64,000 nucleotides of DNA from Pseudomonadota bacterium (GCA_030145845.1 JAIXHJ010000004.1:186001-250000), one strand, 5' to 3'. Shown: positions 47,390 to 55,945, counted from the stretch's first letter. Numbers and translations are program-made. Notes: a model not told the origin generated them from the letters alone.

Positions 47390-47447
47390 CTATAGTTTGA
47401 TAAATTACAATCTATCAAAACAAACTTTCATATTTATGAAACTATAG
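47390..47447. promoter_or_regulatory. Inverted repeats between the transaminase and LysR gene
   Basis: Several nested dyads are packed in 58 AT-rich bases: CTATAGTTT (47390-47398) with AAACTATAG (47439-47447), TTTGATA-N10-TATCAAA (47396-47419) and TTTCAT-N4-ATGAAA (47426-47441). LysR-type regulators commonly bind such repeats (T-N11-A) between divergent genes, so this is the probable operator of the adjacent LysR protein. Confidence 0.6.
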
Positions 47448-47457
47448 GTAAGCAGCC

Positions 47458-48375
47458 ATGAAAGCCCTGCTGGGAAACCTGTCTGACGCCGATATCCGCC
47501 TGCTGCGCATTTTTATGTCGGTTGCCCGCTGTGGCGGCCTGACCGCCGCCGAGCTGGAGCTGAATATCGGCCGCTCCACCATCAGCCGTCACCTGAAGGA
47601 TCTGGAGCTGCGGCTGGGCATGACCCTGTGTCACCGCGGCCGCGCCGGCTTTGCCCTGACCCAGGAAGGCAGCCAGATCTATGAAGCCGCCCAGCGCCTG
47701 ATCAGCAGCATTGAAGACTTCCGCAATCAGGTCAATGACATGCACCGCTCCCTGCAGGGCAACCTGTCGCTGGCGATCTTCGATAAAACCGTGACCAACC
47801 AGGCCTGCCATATTGATGAGGCACTGGCGGCGTTTCTTGAAGCCGCACCGGATGTGTTTATCGACATTCACGTGGTACCGGTCAACAAGATCGAAAAAGG
47901 CGTGCTGGACGGCCGTTACCACGTCGGCATTATTCCCTCCCACCGCCCATCCAGCAGCCTGGAATACATCCCGCTGTTCGGCGAGCAGATGTATCTGTAC
48001 TGCGGTCGTCAGCATCCGCTGTTCACGCAGACGGAGAGCATCACGCCGGAAATCATCGGCCGCCAGCAGTATGCCGGCCTCGATTTCCACAGCCCGAATA
48101 TGGAAGTCACCCATCAGCTGGGACTGAACAAAGTGGCCACCGCCAACGATCAGGAAGGCATCGCCACGCTGATCAAAAGCGGCTGCTTTATCGGCTTCCT
48201 GCCGGAGCACTATGCGCGTACCTTTGTCCATAACGGCGATATGCAGCGCATCCCCAGTCCGGACTATGAATACCACTGTGATTTTGTCGGTCTGTACCGC
48301 AAATCCCCACGCCCTACCCGGCTGGTGGAACATTTTTTACAGGCATTACGCGATTCTCACGATAAAATAAACTGA
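47458..48375 (+). CDS. LysR-family regulator of the pyrimidine/beta-alanine block
   Basis: A 305-residue LysR-type regulator. The N-terminal helix-turn-helix (about 10-70) reads LLRIFMSVARCGGLTAAELEL then IGRSTISRHLKDLELRLGMT, and the effector-binding domain covers about 100-300. The divergent transaminase-mmsA operon with the dyads at 47390-47447 is the likely target. The rutR-like gene follows 47 bp downstream, so the two regulators may share a transcript. Its ligand is unknown; beta-alanine or a semialdehyde would make sense. Confidence 0.85.
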   Translation: MKALLGNLSDADIRLLRIFMSVARCGGLTAAELELNIGRSTISRHLKDLELRLGMTLCHRGRAGFALTQEGSQIYEAAQRLISSIEDFRNQVNDMHRSLQGNLSLAIFDKTVTNQACHIDEALAAFLEAAPDVFIDIHVVPVNKIEKGVLDGRYHVGIIPSHRPSSSLEYIPLFGEQMYLYCGRQHPLFTQTESITPEIIGRQQYAGLDFHSPNMEVTHQLGLNKVATANDQEGIATLIKSGCFIGFLPEHYARTFVHNGDMQRIPSPDYEYHCDFVGLYRKSPRPTRLVEHFLQALRDSHDKIN

Positions 48376-48422
48376 TACACCGGATGCATGACACCTGCCC
48401 GGAAGCGATCTGAGGAACAGCA

Positions 48423-49073
48423 GTGAGTACCAGAAAAACAGGCGCCAGCCAGCGCAAACCCAATGCTAGCCGCGTGCAGCTGGAAGCCCGCATTATCAGC
48501 GCCGCCGAAAAAGCCTTTGCCCTCACCGGCTACAGCGGTACGGCGATGGAAACCATTGCCGAAGCGGTTGGCATTTCCAAACAGAACCTGATTTATTATT
48601 TCCCCAACAAAGAAACCCTGTACCGCCGGGTACTGCGGAAAACACTGGATATGTGGCTGGAAAAAATGGCCTTTACCGAAGATCCGGACGCCTCCGCCAC
48701 CGACATCATCACCCACTATATCCGTGGCAAACTCGAGCTGTCGTACGAAAACCCCGATGGTTCACGGGTATTTGCGCATGAGCTGATCAATGGCGCACCA
48801 GTCCTGAAAGACTACCTGATCAGCCATCTGAAACCACAGTTTGAAAAAGACGTCGCGCTGGTACGCCAGTGGACCAGTGCCGGGGTATTGCGTGATGTAT
48901 CACCCGAGCACCTGTTCTTTACCATCTGGGCCGCGACCCAGACCTACGCCGACTTTGCCACCCAGATTCAGTTACTGTTAGGGAAAAAGAAACTGCAGAA
49001 AAAAGACTTTGAAGACGCAGCGCTGTTTCTGACCGACATGGTATTGCATGGCATTGTTGCCAATTCACCATAA
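48423..49073 (+). CDS. rutR: TetR-family regulator, RutR type
   Basis: A 216-residue TetR-family repressor of the RutR subgroup; E. coli RutR releases DNA when it binds uracil or thymine. The N-terminal helix-turn-helix (about residues 22-68) includes ARIISAAEKAFALTGYSGTAMETIAEAVGISKQNLIYYFPNKETLY. The C-terminal ligand domain has RVFAHELINGAPVLKDYL and IWAATQTYADFATQIQLLLGK, characteristic of the RutR/YcdC branch. It is placed between the catabolic and cof blocks, both of which have RutR-like palindromes. It begins with ATG or GTG at 48423, after a GAGGAAC. Confidence 0.88.
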   Translation: MSTRKTGASQRKPNASRVQLEARIISAAEKAFALTGYSGTAMETIAEAVGISKQNLIYYFPNKETLYRRVLRKTLDMWLEKMAFTEDPDASATDIITHYIRGKLELSYENPDGSRVFAHELINGAPVLKDYLISHLKPQFEKDVALVRQWTSAGVLRDVSPEHLFFTIWAATQTYADFATQIQLLLGKKKLQKKDFEDAALFLTDMVLHGIVANSP

Positions 49074-49095
49074 AACACCTGCCCGCTAACAGTGC

Positions 49096-49124
49096 AAAAA
49101 CCGGCTGCTGACAGCCGGTTATCA
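49096..49124 (+). terminator. Terminator after rutR
   Basis: AACCGGCTG, loop CTGA, CAGCCGGTT: a 9-bp perfect stem with a short T end, 25 bp after the rutR stop. It separates the regulator transcript from the cof operon. Confidence 0.65.
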
Positions 49125-49316
49125 GCCACCACAGACGGCTGCCAGCGCAATCACCCCCTTCCTCCGCCCTTCCCTACCAGCCTCTTCAGATTTCTGAAAA
49201 AGCCTTTTGCAGCAAGGCATAAGGCTGTTTATGCCATTGTTTTCACGCCCATCAGAGCGCGCATTTTCCGCACATTTCTGTGCATCCGTGCACCAAAAAA
49301 GCCTCAGCAAAAACTC

Positions 49317-49332
49317 TTTACCGGATGGTAAA
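49317..49332. promoter_or_regulatory. RutR-like operator B, upstream of the cof operon
   Basis: TTTACCG-GA-TGGTAAA, matching operators A and C except for one base of the left half site. Its centre is 34 bp upstream of operator C, three helical turns, allowing cooperative binding on one face. It overlaps a possible -35 (TTTACC) with a TG-extended -10 (TATTTG at 49341). Confidence 0.68.
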
Positions 49333-49350
49333 AGCAATGCTATTTGTGTT

Positions 49351-49366
49351 TTTACCAAATGGTAAA
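49351..49366. promoter_or_regulatory. RutR-like operator C, upstream of the cof operon
   Basis: TTTACCA-AA-TGGTAAA, a perfect dyad extending to TTTTACCAAATGGTAAAA (18 bp). It is the same half-site as operator A. It lies 28 bp before the cofG start and would cover the transcription start of the candidate promoter, a classic repressor position. Confidence 0.8.
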
Positions 49367-49393
49367 ACTTTTCACATATTTCCGGGAGGGGTC

Positions 49394-50521
49394 ATGATCA
49401 GCCGTCAGGAAGCCATACAACTTGCCCGCGTCAGCGGACCCGACCTGCATGCATTATGTCAGCAGGCGGCTTACGTCCGTGACCATCAGTACGGCAAGGT
49501 CATGACCTACTCACCAAAAGTGTTTATCCCGCTGACCAATATGTGCCGCGATACCTGCGGTTACTGCACCTTTGTGCAGACGCCACAATCCGGCAATGCC
49601 AACATTATGTCACCAGCGGAAGTGATGGATACCGTACGCGCCGGCGAACAGCTTAACTGCAAAGAAGCTCTGTTCAGCCTGGGCGAAAAACCGGAACTGA
49701 AATACAGCTATGCCCGTGAAAGGCTGCAGCAGCTCGGTTATGACAGCACCCTGCACTATCTGCATGACATGGCAGAACAGGTACTGGAAAACAGTTATCT
49801 GCTGCCGCACATCAACCCGGGTACGTTAAAGCGTGAAGAACTGGCGTGGCTGAAGCCGGTCGCCGCCAGTATGGGAATGATGCTGGAAAGCACCAGCTAC
49901 CGGCTGCTGAAAAAAGGCGCTGCCCATCATGCCTGCCCGGATAAAGTACCCAAAGCGCGGCTGCACACGCTGGCTATGGCCGGTGAACTGGATATTCCCT
50001 TTACCACCGGCATTCTGATCGGCATCGGTGAAAGCTGGGAAGAACGCATCGACAGCCTGCTGGCCATCAATGAACTGCACCTGCAGTACGGTCATATCCA
50101 GGAAGTGATTGTGCAGAACTTCCGTGCCAAAGCCGGTACCGCCATGGCCGGCTGCAGTGAACCCGATCTCGATGATATGCGCCGCACGCTGGCGGTTGCC
50201 CGCCTGCTGCTGCATCCGTCCATCAGCCTGCAGGCGCCCCCGAATCTGGAAGAACATTACGGCAGTTACATTTCTGCCGGCATCAACGACTGGGGTGGTA
50301 TTTCGCCGCTCACCATTGATTACATCAACCCGGAACGCGCCTGGCCACAGATCAACAGCCTGACTGCTGCCTGCCATGGCCTGGGTTATCAGCTGCAGGA
50401 ACGGCTGACCGTTTACCCTCAGTTCCTGAAAAATCCCGGCCGTTATCTGGCCGGTAATCTCAGTCACTTTATTCCTGGTCTGGCCGGCAACGATGGCCTC
50501 GCCGCTCAGCAAAGCCTTTAA
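49394..50521 (+). CDS. cofG: F420 precursor (FO) synthase subunit CofG
   Basis: CofG is a radical SAM enzyme which, with CofH, joins tyrosine to the ribityl-aminouracil of flavin synthesis to form FO, the chromophore of coenzyme F420. The 375-residue protein has the radical SAM cluster motif CRDTCGYC (Cys-x3-Cys-x2-Cys) near residue 50 and the following TFVQTPQSGNAN. Other CofG features are CKEALFSLGEKPELKYS, HINPGTLKREEL, GMMLESTSYRLL, TTGILIGIGESWEERIDSL and HIQEVIVQNFRAK. The ATG at 49394 is chosen over the open frame from 49280 because GGGAGGGG stands just upstream and the homologous part begins here. First gene of a seven-gene operon; the stop is 14 bp before cofH. Confidence 0.94.
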   Translation: MISRQEAIQLARVSGPDLHALCQQAAYVRDHQYGKVMTYSPKVFIPLTNMCRDTCGYCTFVQTPQSGNANIMSPAEVMDTVRAGEQLNCKEALFSLGEKPELKYSYARERLQQLGYDSTLHYLHDMAEQVLENSYLLPHINPGTLKREELAWLKPVAASMGMMLESTSYRLLKKGAAHHACPDKVPKARLHTLAMAGELDIPFTTGILIGIGESWEERIDSLLAINELHLQYGHIQEVIVQNFRAKAGTAMAGCSEPDLDDMRRTLAVARLLLHPSISLQAPPNLEEHYGSYISAGINDWGGISPLTIDYINPERAWPQINSLTAACHGLGYQLQERLTVYPQFLKNPGRYLAGNLSHFIPGLAGNDGLAAQQSL

Positions 50522-50534
50522 TTGCGGAGGATTT

Positions 50535-51782
50535 ATGAATTCCATTACTCACCTGACCAGTCATCCTGAACCGGCCGCCCGTCTGGAAACCCTGCTCAGC
50601 CAGATCGACCCGCAAGTCCGCCGTATTCTGAAAAAATCACTGGCCGGCAGTGAACTGAGCCAGGAAGAAGCCGTTGTTCTGTTCAACACCTCCGGGGTGG
50701 AATACAACGCCCTGCTGCAGACCGCGGACCGCGTACGTCAGTTACGCTGCGGCGATACCGGCAGTTTTGTTATCACCCGCAACATTAACTTTACCAATGT
50801 CTGCTACATGGGCTGCAGTTTCTGCAATTTCTCCAAAACAAAAGAGGATGCGGAAGCTGAATTTATTTCCTTTACCGAAATTGCCGACCGTGCTGAAGAA
50901 GCCTGGGCACGCGGTGCTACCGAAGTCTGCGTTCAGGGTGGCCTGCACCCGGATATTGATAAGGATTTTTACCGCAACGTATTAATTGCCATTAAAGAGC
51001 GCGTGCCGCAGATGCACATTCACGCCTTTTCGCCGTTCGAAATATGGTATGGCGCGAAGAAAGCGCGTATGACCCCGGAAGCGTTTCTGCAGGATTTAAA
51101 AGATCATGGTCTGGGCTCAATGCCAGGCACCGCCGCTGAAATTCTGGCACCGGAAGTGCGTAAAAAACTGACCAAAGACAAACTCAAAACCGACGAGTGG
51201 GTACGCATTATCAAAGCCGCCCACAATGCCGGTGTACCGACAACATCAACCATTATGTACGGCCATGTTGACGGCCCGGCGGACTGGGCTTTCCACCTTG
51301 ACCTGCTGCGCAGTATTCAGAAAGAAACCGGTGGTTTTACCGAATTTGTACCCCTCGGCTTTATCCATTACGAAACACCGCTGTACAAAGAAAACCCCGG
51401 TCAGGTCAGAACCGGTCCGACCCGCTCCGAACATTTTAAAATGCATGCCATCGCCCGCCTGATGCTGCAGGGATATATCGATAACATTCAGGCCTCGTGG
51501 GTAAAAATGGGGCCGGAAACGGCTGCGCAGATGCTGCGCTCCGGTGCCAACGATCTTGGTGGCACCCTGATGAATGAAAGCATTTCCCGCGCCGCTGGCG
51601 GGCAGCATGGCCAGGAAGTTATGCCAGAAGATATGGTGAACAATATTCACCGCGCCGGCCTGCACGCGGTGCAGCGCAATACCCTGTATCAGACAGTGCA
51701 GGATTACGGTCCGGCGGCAGACAGCGGACTGAACTTCACCGCCCCTTCCGACCTGATTGTGGTGGCAGGAGCGGCAGGCTGA
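50535..51782 (+). CDS. cofH: F420 precursor (FO) synthase subunit CofH
   Basis: CofH is the second radical SAM half of FO synthase (separate genes, as in archaea; actinobacteria have the fused FbiC). The 415-residue protein shows the motif CYMGCSFCNFSK (Cys-x3-Cys-x2-Cys) near residue 90. It then shows FTEIADRAEEAWARGATEVCVQGGLHPDIDKDFY, HIHAFSPFEIWYGAKK, GLGSMPGTAAEILAPEVR and PTTSTIMYGHVDGPADWAFHLDLLRSIQKETGGFTEFVPLGFIH, the CofH signature region. GGAGG lies before the ATG at 50535. The stop overlaps the cofD start. Confidence 0.94.
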   Translation: MNSITHLTSHPEPAARLETLLSQIDPQVRRILKKSLAGSELSQEEAVVLFNTSGVEYNALLQTADRVRQLRCGDTGSFVITRNINFTNVCYMGCSFCNFSKTKEDAEAEFISFTEIADRAEEAWARGATEVCVQGGLHPDIDKDFYRNVLIAIKERVPQMHIHAFSPFEIWYGAKKARMTPEAFLQDLKDHGLGSMPGTAAEILAPEVRKKLTKDKLKTDEWVRIIKAAHNAGVPTTSTIMYGHVDGPADWAFHLDLLRSIQKETGGFTEFVPLGFIHYETPLYKENPGQVRTGPTRSEHFKMHAIARLMLQGYIDNIQASWVKMGPETAAQMLRSGANDLGGTLMNESISRAAGGQHGQEVMPEDMVNNIHRAGLHAVQRNTLYQTVQDYGPAADSGLNFTAPSDLIVVAGAAG

Positions 51783-52744
51783 TGGCGGACTTTCCGAAAA
51801 TTACCCTGCTCGCCGGTGGCGTCGGCGGTGCCAAGGCAGCGCTGGGGCTGGCACTCAGTCAGTGGCGCGATCACCTGTCAGTGATCGGTAATATTGCCGA
51901 CGATGAAGAATTTCACGGTCTGTGGGTATCACCGGATATCGACACCCTGACCTACACCCTGAGCGGCCGGATTAACCGTCAGCAGGGCTGGGGCCTGAAC
52001 GGCGATACCAGTCAGGTACTCAATGGCCTGAAAACGTTGGGCTGTGACAGCTGGATGTTCCTCGGCGATCAGGATTTTGCCACCCATATTTACCGTACGG
52101 AACAGCGCCGTAAAGGCATCCGTCCGTCGGCTATTGCGCAGGATATCGCGTGGAAAAATCAGGTTGATATTCCGATCCTGCTGCCCACCGATGATGTGGT
52201 GCAGACCCGCGTCAGCACCGCACAGGGCACACTCAGTTTTCAGGAATATTTTGTCCGTGAACAATGCCGGCCGGATGTTACCGCCATTGAATTTCACGGT
52301 GCCGAAAGTGCCGCCGCCACACCGGAAGCGCTGGCCGCCATCGCCGGCAGCGATCTGATTATTATTGCCCCCAGCAACCCGCTGGTGAGCATCGGCGCCA
52401 TTATGTCGGTTACGGGTATCCGCGAAGCACTGGCGGCATCACCGGCCTACTGCATGGCCATTTCCCCCTTTATCGGCGGTAAAACCGTCAAGGGACCAGC
52501 AGACCGTATGCTGGCCGGCCTCGGCATGCAGCCATCCGCCGCCACCATCGCTGACCTGTATCAGGATTTTCTCGACGCTCTGGTGATCGATCAGCAGGAC
52601 GCTCACGCCGCTGCTGATCTGCGTCAGCGCGGACTGGATGTACTGGCCACCAACACCCTGATGACCAGCGACGAAGAAAAACGCCACCTGATGGATACCT
52701 GCGTCAGTTTTGCCTTCAGTCATATCGCGGAGGCCAGCGCATGA
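51782..52744 (+). CDS. cofD: 2-phospho-L-lactate transferase-like CofD
   Basis: CofD transfers the phospholactyl (or 3-phosphoglyceryl) group from its GDP-linked donor to FO, forming F420-0. The 320 residues start with the family motif LLAGGVGGAKAALGLAL and have DDEEFHGLWVSPDIDTLTYTLSG, GDQDFATHIYRTE and IIIAPSNPLVSIGAIMSVTGIREAL, conserved in CofD/FbiA. It is translationally coupled to cofH (TGATG overlap). Which three-carbon acid is used, 2-phospholactate or 3-phosphoglycerate, cannot be told from sequence alone. Confidence 0.93.
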   Translation: MADFPKITLLAGGVGGAKAALGLALSQWRDHLSVIGNIADDEEFHGLWVSPDIDTLTYTLSGRINRQQGWGLNGDTSQVLNGLKTLGCDSWMFLGDQDFATHIYRTEQRRKGIRPSAIAQDIAWKNQVDIPILLPTDDVVQTRVSTAQGTLSFQEYFVREQCRPDVTAIEFHGAESAAATPEALAAIAGSDLIIIAPSNPLVSIGAIMSVTGIREALAASPAYCMAISPFIGGKTVKGPADRMLAGLGMQPSAATIADLYQDFLDALVIDQQDAHAAADLRQRGLDVLATNTLMTSDEEKRHLMDTCVSFAFSHIAEASA

Positions 52745-53385
52745 TCCGTTATGACACAACCTGCGTGGTCATTCCGATGAAAAATCCGGCGGAATCCAAA
52801 CAACGTCTCAGCCCGGCACTCAATGACCGCCAGCGTTCAGAACTGGCAGTCAGTATGCTGATCAATACGCTGGCCTTCTTCCGCCGTGAATTTCCGGCAC
52901 TGACCGTTCTGGTGGTGACGCCATCCGCACATATTGCCGCCCTCACCCGCGGCCATGGCCACCAGGTATTACTGGAGTCCCGCTCCCGCGGTCTGAATAA
53001 AGCCATTGAGCATGCCACCTGCTGGAGCCTGCAACACGGGTTCCGCCGCCAGCTGGTTATTCCTGCCGATATTGCTGAACTGAGCCGGCAGGAAATCCGC
53101 TGCGTACTCGACAGTCTGCCACACACAAATGGCGTTACCCTGGTGCCTTCCAAAGATGGCGGTACCAATGCCCTGCTGTCGTCGCCGCCGGATGCCATTG
53201 CCTTCCGCTTTGGTCACAACTCGGCCCGGGCACATGAATTACAGGCGCAGAAAAATGGTCTGCCGTGCCAGCAGCTGGCACTGGAAAAACTCAGCAATGA
53301 TATTGATCAGCCTCAGGACCTGCTGCCCGCCGTGACCGCCATACTGCCGTTTTCTTACCCACAGGAGGCACTCAGTTATGTCTGA
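52741..53385 (+). CDS. cofC: 2-phospho-L-lactate guanylyltransferase-like CofC
   Basis: CofC activates phospholactate (or 3-phosphoglycerate or phosphoenolpyruvate) with GTP to make the donor for CofD. The 214-residue nucleotidyltransferase has CVVIPMKNPAESKQRLSPAL at the N-terminus, SRSRGLNKAIEHATCWS near 85, VIPADIAELSRQEI near 107 and VPSKDGGTNALLSSPPDAIAFRFGHNS near 137-163, matching the CofC/FbiD pattern. It overlaps cofD by four bases and the next gene by eight. Confidence 0.92.
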   Translation: MIRYDTTCVVIPMKNPAESKQRLSPALNDRQRSELAVSMLINTLAFFRREFPALTVLVVTPSAHIAALTRGHGHQVLLESRSRGLNKAIEHATCWSLQHGFRRQLVIPADIAELSRQEIRCVLDSLPHTNGVTLVPSKDGGTNALLSSPPDAIAFRFGHNSARAHELQAQKNGLPCQQLALEKLSNDIDQPQDLLPAVTAILPFSYPQEALSYV

Positions 53386-54154
53386 CAGCATGCAGATTAT
53401 TGCGCCTTCCGGTCTGCCGGATTTTGTTCCCGGTGACGATCTTGCCACGGCCATTACCAGCACCCTGGAAGCACAGCAACAGCCATTACAGGACGGCGAT
53501 ATTCTGGTACTCGCCCATAAAGTGGTTTCCAAATGTGAAGGGGCGGTTTACAGCATCAATGATATTGAACCGTCCCGCGAAGCACAGGCGCTGGCGCGGG
53601 AAGTCAATAAAGACCCGCGTAAAGTCGAACTGATTCTGCGCCAGTCCCGGCGTGTAATCCGCGCAGTCAAACGCCCCGGCCAGCAGGAAGGTATTCTGAT
53701 TGCTGAACACAAGCTGGGTTTTATCTGTGCCAATGCCGCCGTGGATGAATCCAATGCCGATCATGAAGGCCAGTTGATTACCCTGCCGGAAAACCCCGAT
53801 GCCAGCGCCCGGGCCTTGTGTCAGACACTGGAAGAATATTTCTCCTGCCGCCTGGGGGTGGTGATCAGTGATACCTTCGGCCGCCCCTGGCGCCTCGGTC
53901 AGGTGAACGTTGCCGTTGGTCTGGCCAACGTACCCGGTATTGTCACCCTGTACGGTGACCGTGATGCCTGGGGACGTGAATTAAAAGTTACCGCGCCGGC
54001 ATTTGCCGACGAACTGGCAGCGGCCTCCGGCCTGCTGATGGCCAAGGATGGCAAATGCCCGCTTATTATTTTCCGCGGCCTCGACTGGCAACCTGACTCC
54101 GGTGCCAAAGCCGCTCACCTGCTACGACCATCCCAGGAGGATTTATTCAAATGA
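53378..54154 (+). CDS. cofE: Coenzyme F420:L-glutamate ligase CofE
   Basis: CofE adds L-glutamates to F420-0 to give F420-n, using GTP. The 258 residues show [22 protein letters not shown] near 48, [34 protein letters not shown] near 110-127, [21 protein letters not shown] near 163-183 and [20 protein letters not shown] near 205, all characteristic of CofE/FbiB ligase domains. It is the ligase domain alone: the nitroreductase-like C-terminal domain of actinobacterial FbiB is absent. Confidence 0.94.
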   Translation: MSDSMQIIAPSGLPDFVPGDDLATAITSTLEAQQQPLQDGDILVLAHKVVSKCEGAVYSINDIEPSREAQALAREVNKDPRKVELILRQSRRVIRAVKRPGQQEGILIAEHKLGFICANAAVDESNADHEGQLITLPENPDASARALCQTLEEYFSCRLGVVISDTFGRPWRLGQVNVAVGLANVPGIVTLYGDRDAWGRELKVTAPAFADELAAASGLLMAKDGKCPLIIFRGLDWQPDSGAKAAHLLRPSQEDLFK

Positions 54155-54819
54155 CCATTGCCATTATTGGTGGAACCGGCCCACAGGGCAAAGGCCTGGC
54201 ACTGCGCTTCGCCAAAGCAGGCGAAAACGTCGTGATCGGTTCCCGTGACGGAGCCCGTGCCGCCGAAACTGCTCAGGAACTGCAACAGACATTACCCACC
54301 GGCAGCGGCGAGATTACCGGCATGGACAATATTACAGCCACCGGAAAAGCCACCCGGCTGGTTATTCTGGCAGTGCCATTCAGTGCCCATAACGCCACGC
54401 TGGAAAGTCTGAAGCCTGTACTCGGTGGAAAAATTCTGGTGGACATTGTCGTCCCCCTCGCAGAAGGCAACCCGAAAGCGGTCGCCATGCCAGCGGAAGG
54501 TTCCGCCACCGAAGCCGCCCAGGCGCTGCTGGGCGATGAGATTCCGGTAGTCGGTGCCCTGCACAATGTCTCGGCCGTCACGCTGAATAAACTGGATCAG
54601 CGTATTAACTGCGACATTCTTGTCTGCGGTAACGACCTTGACGCCAAAAATACCGTGATGGAAAGCCTGAAGCTGCTGGACGTTACCTCTTACAACGCCG
54701 GTCTGGCCGAAAGCGCCCGCTGTATTGAAGCCATTACCCCGATTCTGATCCGCCTGAATATTTCCAAAGCCGTGCCTTTCAGTCATGCCGGCATCTGTAT
54801 TCAGGCCCCGGATCACTGA
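54151..54819 (+). CDS. npdG: NADPH-dependent F420 reductase (NpdG/Fno-like)
   Basis: This enzyme moves hydride between NADPH and F420. The 222-residue protein starts with the NADP-binding [22 protein letters not shown] and [18 protein letters not shown], the standard beginning of F420-dependent NADP oxidoreductases. It continues with [30 protein letters not shown] and the C-terminal half of the family. In this operon its likely direction is NADPH to F420H2, feeding the downstream LLM enzyme. It overlaps cofE by four bases (ATGA). Confidence 0.93.
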   Translation: MTIAIIGGTGPQGKGLALRFAKAGENVVIGSRDGARAAETAQELQQTLPTGSGEITGMDNITATGKATRLVILAVPFSAHNATLESLKPVLGGKILVDIVVPLAEGNPKAVAMPAEGSATEAAQALLGDEIPVVGALHNVSAVTLNKLDQRINCDILVCGNDLDAKNTVMESLKLLDVTSYNAGLAESARCIEAITPILIRLNISKAVPFSHAGICIQAPDH

Positions 54820-54861
54820 TTTTTTCATAACCATAAAACACGTTAAATACTGGAGAGAACT

Positions 54862-55863
54862 ATGGAATTTGGTATTACCTTTAAAGGTTTTGTCAGCCCG
54901 AACCGCGCCCGTAATCTGGTACGCCAGGCCGAAGAAGCCGGTTTTACCCAATGCTGGTTTTATGACTCCCACATCCTGTGGCGTGAATCCATGGTCGCGA
55001 TGGCCATGTGTATGGAACACACGACAAAAATGAAATTTGCCCCCTGTGTCACCAGCCCGGATGTCCGTGACTGGTCACATGCCGCCAGCACATTCGGCAG
55101 TCTGGCACTGCAGAGTGAAGGCCGTTTTGAAATTGGTCTCGGCCGTGGTGACTCAGCCAACCGTGTTATGGGTAAAAAACCGGCGACCCTCGCCCGTCTG
55201 GCAGAATTTTCACAGAAAGTAAAAGCCATGGTACGGGGCGAAGAAGTGACCTATGACGGTTGTGCAGTACCGGTCAAATTTCCCTGGGCAGTAGGCTATG
55301 AACTGCCGGTACATATTGCAGCTTATGGCCCGAAAGCTCTGCAAACCGCCGGTAAATACGGTGATGGTCTGATCCTGCAGATCGGTGAGCCGGATCTGGT
55401 GAAATGGTTTACCGATCAGGCACTGGCTGCCGGTAAGGAAGCGGGCCGGGATATGTCTGATTTTAAAGTGGTTGCGGCAGCACCAGCCTACTTCGGCAGC
55501 AAAGAATACATGATCGAGAAAACCAAATGGTTCCCGGCCATGGTCGGCAACCACGTGGCCGATATTGTGGAAAAATACGGCACAGATTCCGGTCTGGTAC
55601 CGAAAAGCCTGACCGACTATATCGAAAAACGCCGTGGCTACGACTATTCAAAACACGGCCAGAGTGATAACCCGTATCTGGACTTTATCACTGATGATAT
55701 CGTCGAAAGCTTCTGTGTTCTGGGTGATGATGAGGCACATGTTGAGAAAGTGAAAAAACTGCAGGAGGCTGGTGCCACTCAGTTCAATATTTATCTCGAC
55801 AGCGGTGATGAGGAAGAAATCATTGCCCATTACGGCAATAACGTTATTCCGAAATTCCGTTAA
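54862..55863 (+). CDS. F420-dependent LLM-class oxidoreductase (possible pyrimidine reductase)
   Basis: A 333-residue luciferase-like (LLM) TIM-barrel oxidoreductase of the F420-dependent branch related to methylene-tetrahydromethanopterin reductase. Evidence includes the N-terminal EFGITFKGFVSPNRARNLVRQAEEAGFTQCWFYDSHILWRE, MKFAPCVTSPDVRDWSHAASTFGSLALQSEGRFEIGLGRGDSANRVMGKKP, and VHIAAYGPKALQTAGKYGDGLILQIGEPDL. As I recall, a TIGRFAM (CPS_4043 type) describes close relatives, but I cannot check. It is the last gene of the cof operon, 42 bp after npdG with GGAGAG before the ATG. Its location beside a pyrimidine operon that lacks dihydropyrimidine dehydrogenase suggests that it reduces uracil/thymine with F420H2; that is inference. 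Confidence 0.9.
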   Translation: MEFGITFKGFVSPNRARNLVRQAEEAGFTQCWFYDSHILWRESMVAMAMCMEHTTKMKFAPCVTSPDVRDWSHAASTFGSLALQSEGRFEIGLGRGDSANRVMGKKPATLARLAEFSQKVKAMVRGEEVTYDGCAVPVKFPWAVGYELPVHIAAYGPKALQTAGKYGDGLILQIGEPDLVKWFTDQALAAGKEAGRDMSDFKVVAAAPAYFGSKEYMIEKTKWFPAMVGNHVADIVEKYGTDSGLVPKSLTDYIEKRRGYDYSKHGQSDNPYLDFITDDIVESFCVLGDDEAHVEKVKKLQEAGATQFNIYLDSGDEEEIIAHYGNNVIPKFR

Positions 55864-55890
55864 GCAATCGTCTGACGCACACACGATAAT

Positions 55891-55922
55891 AAAAAACCGG
55901 AGCCTGGCTCCGGTTTTCTTTT
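55891..55922. terminator. Bidirectional terminator after the cof operon
   Basis: CCGGAGC, loop CTG, GCTCCGG with A-rich 5' and T-rich 3' flanks, between the converging F420-dependent oxidoreductase and GNAT genes. Confidence 0.8.
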
Positions 55923-55945
55923 TACGGCTTTTTCAGTGCGCAGCG

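Noticed and set aside
54862-55863. RutA-type pyrimidine monooxygenase for the LLM enzyme
   Set aside because: RutA is FMN-dependent, longer and sits with rutB-G. Here the neighbours belong to the reductive pathway and F420 synthesis, and the sequence resembles the F420-dependent branch.
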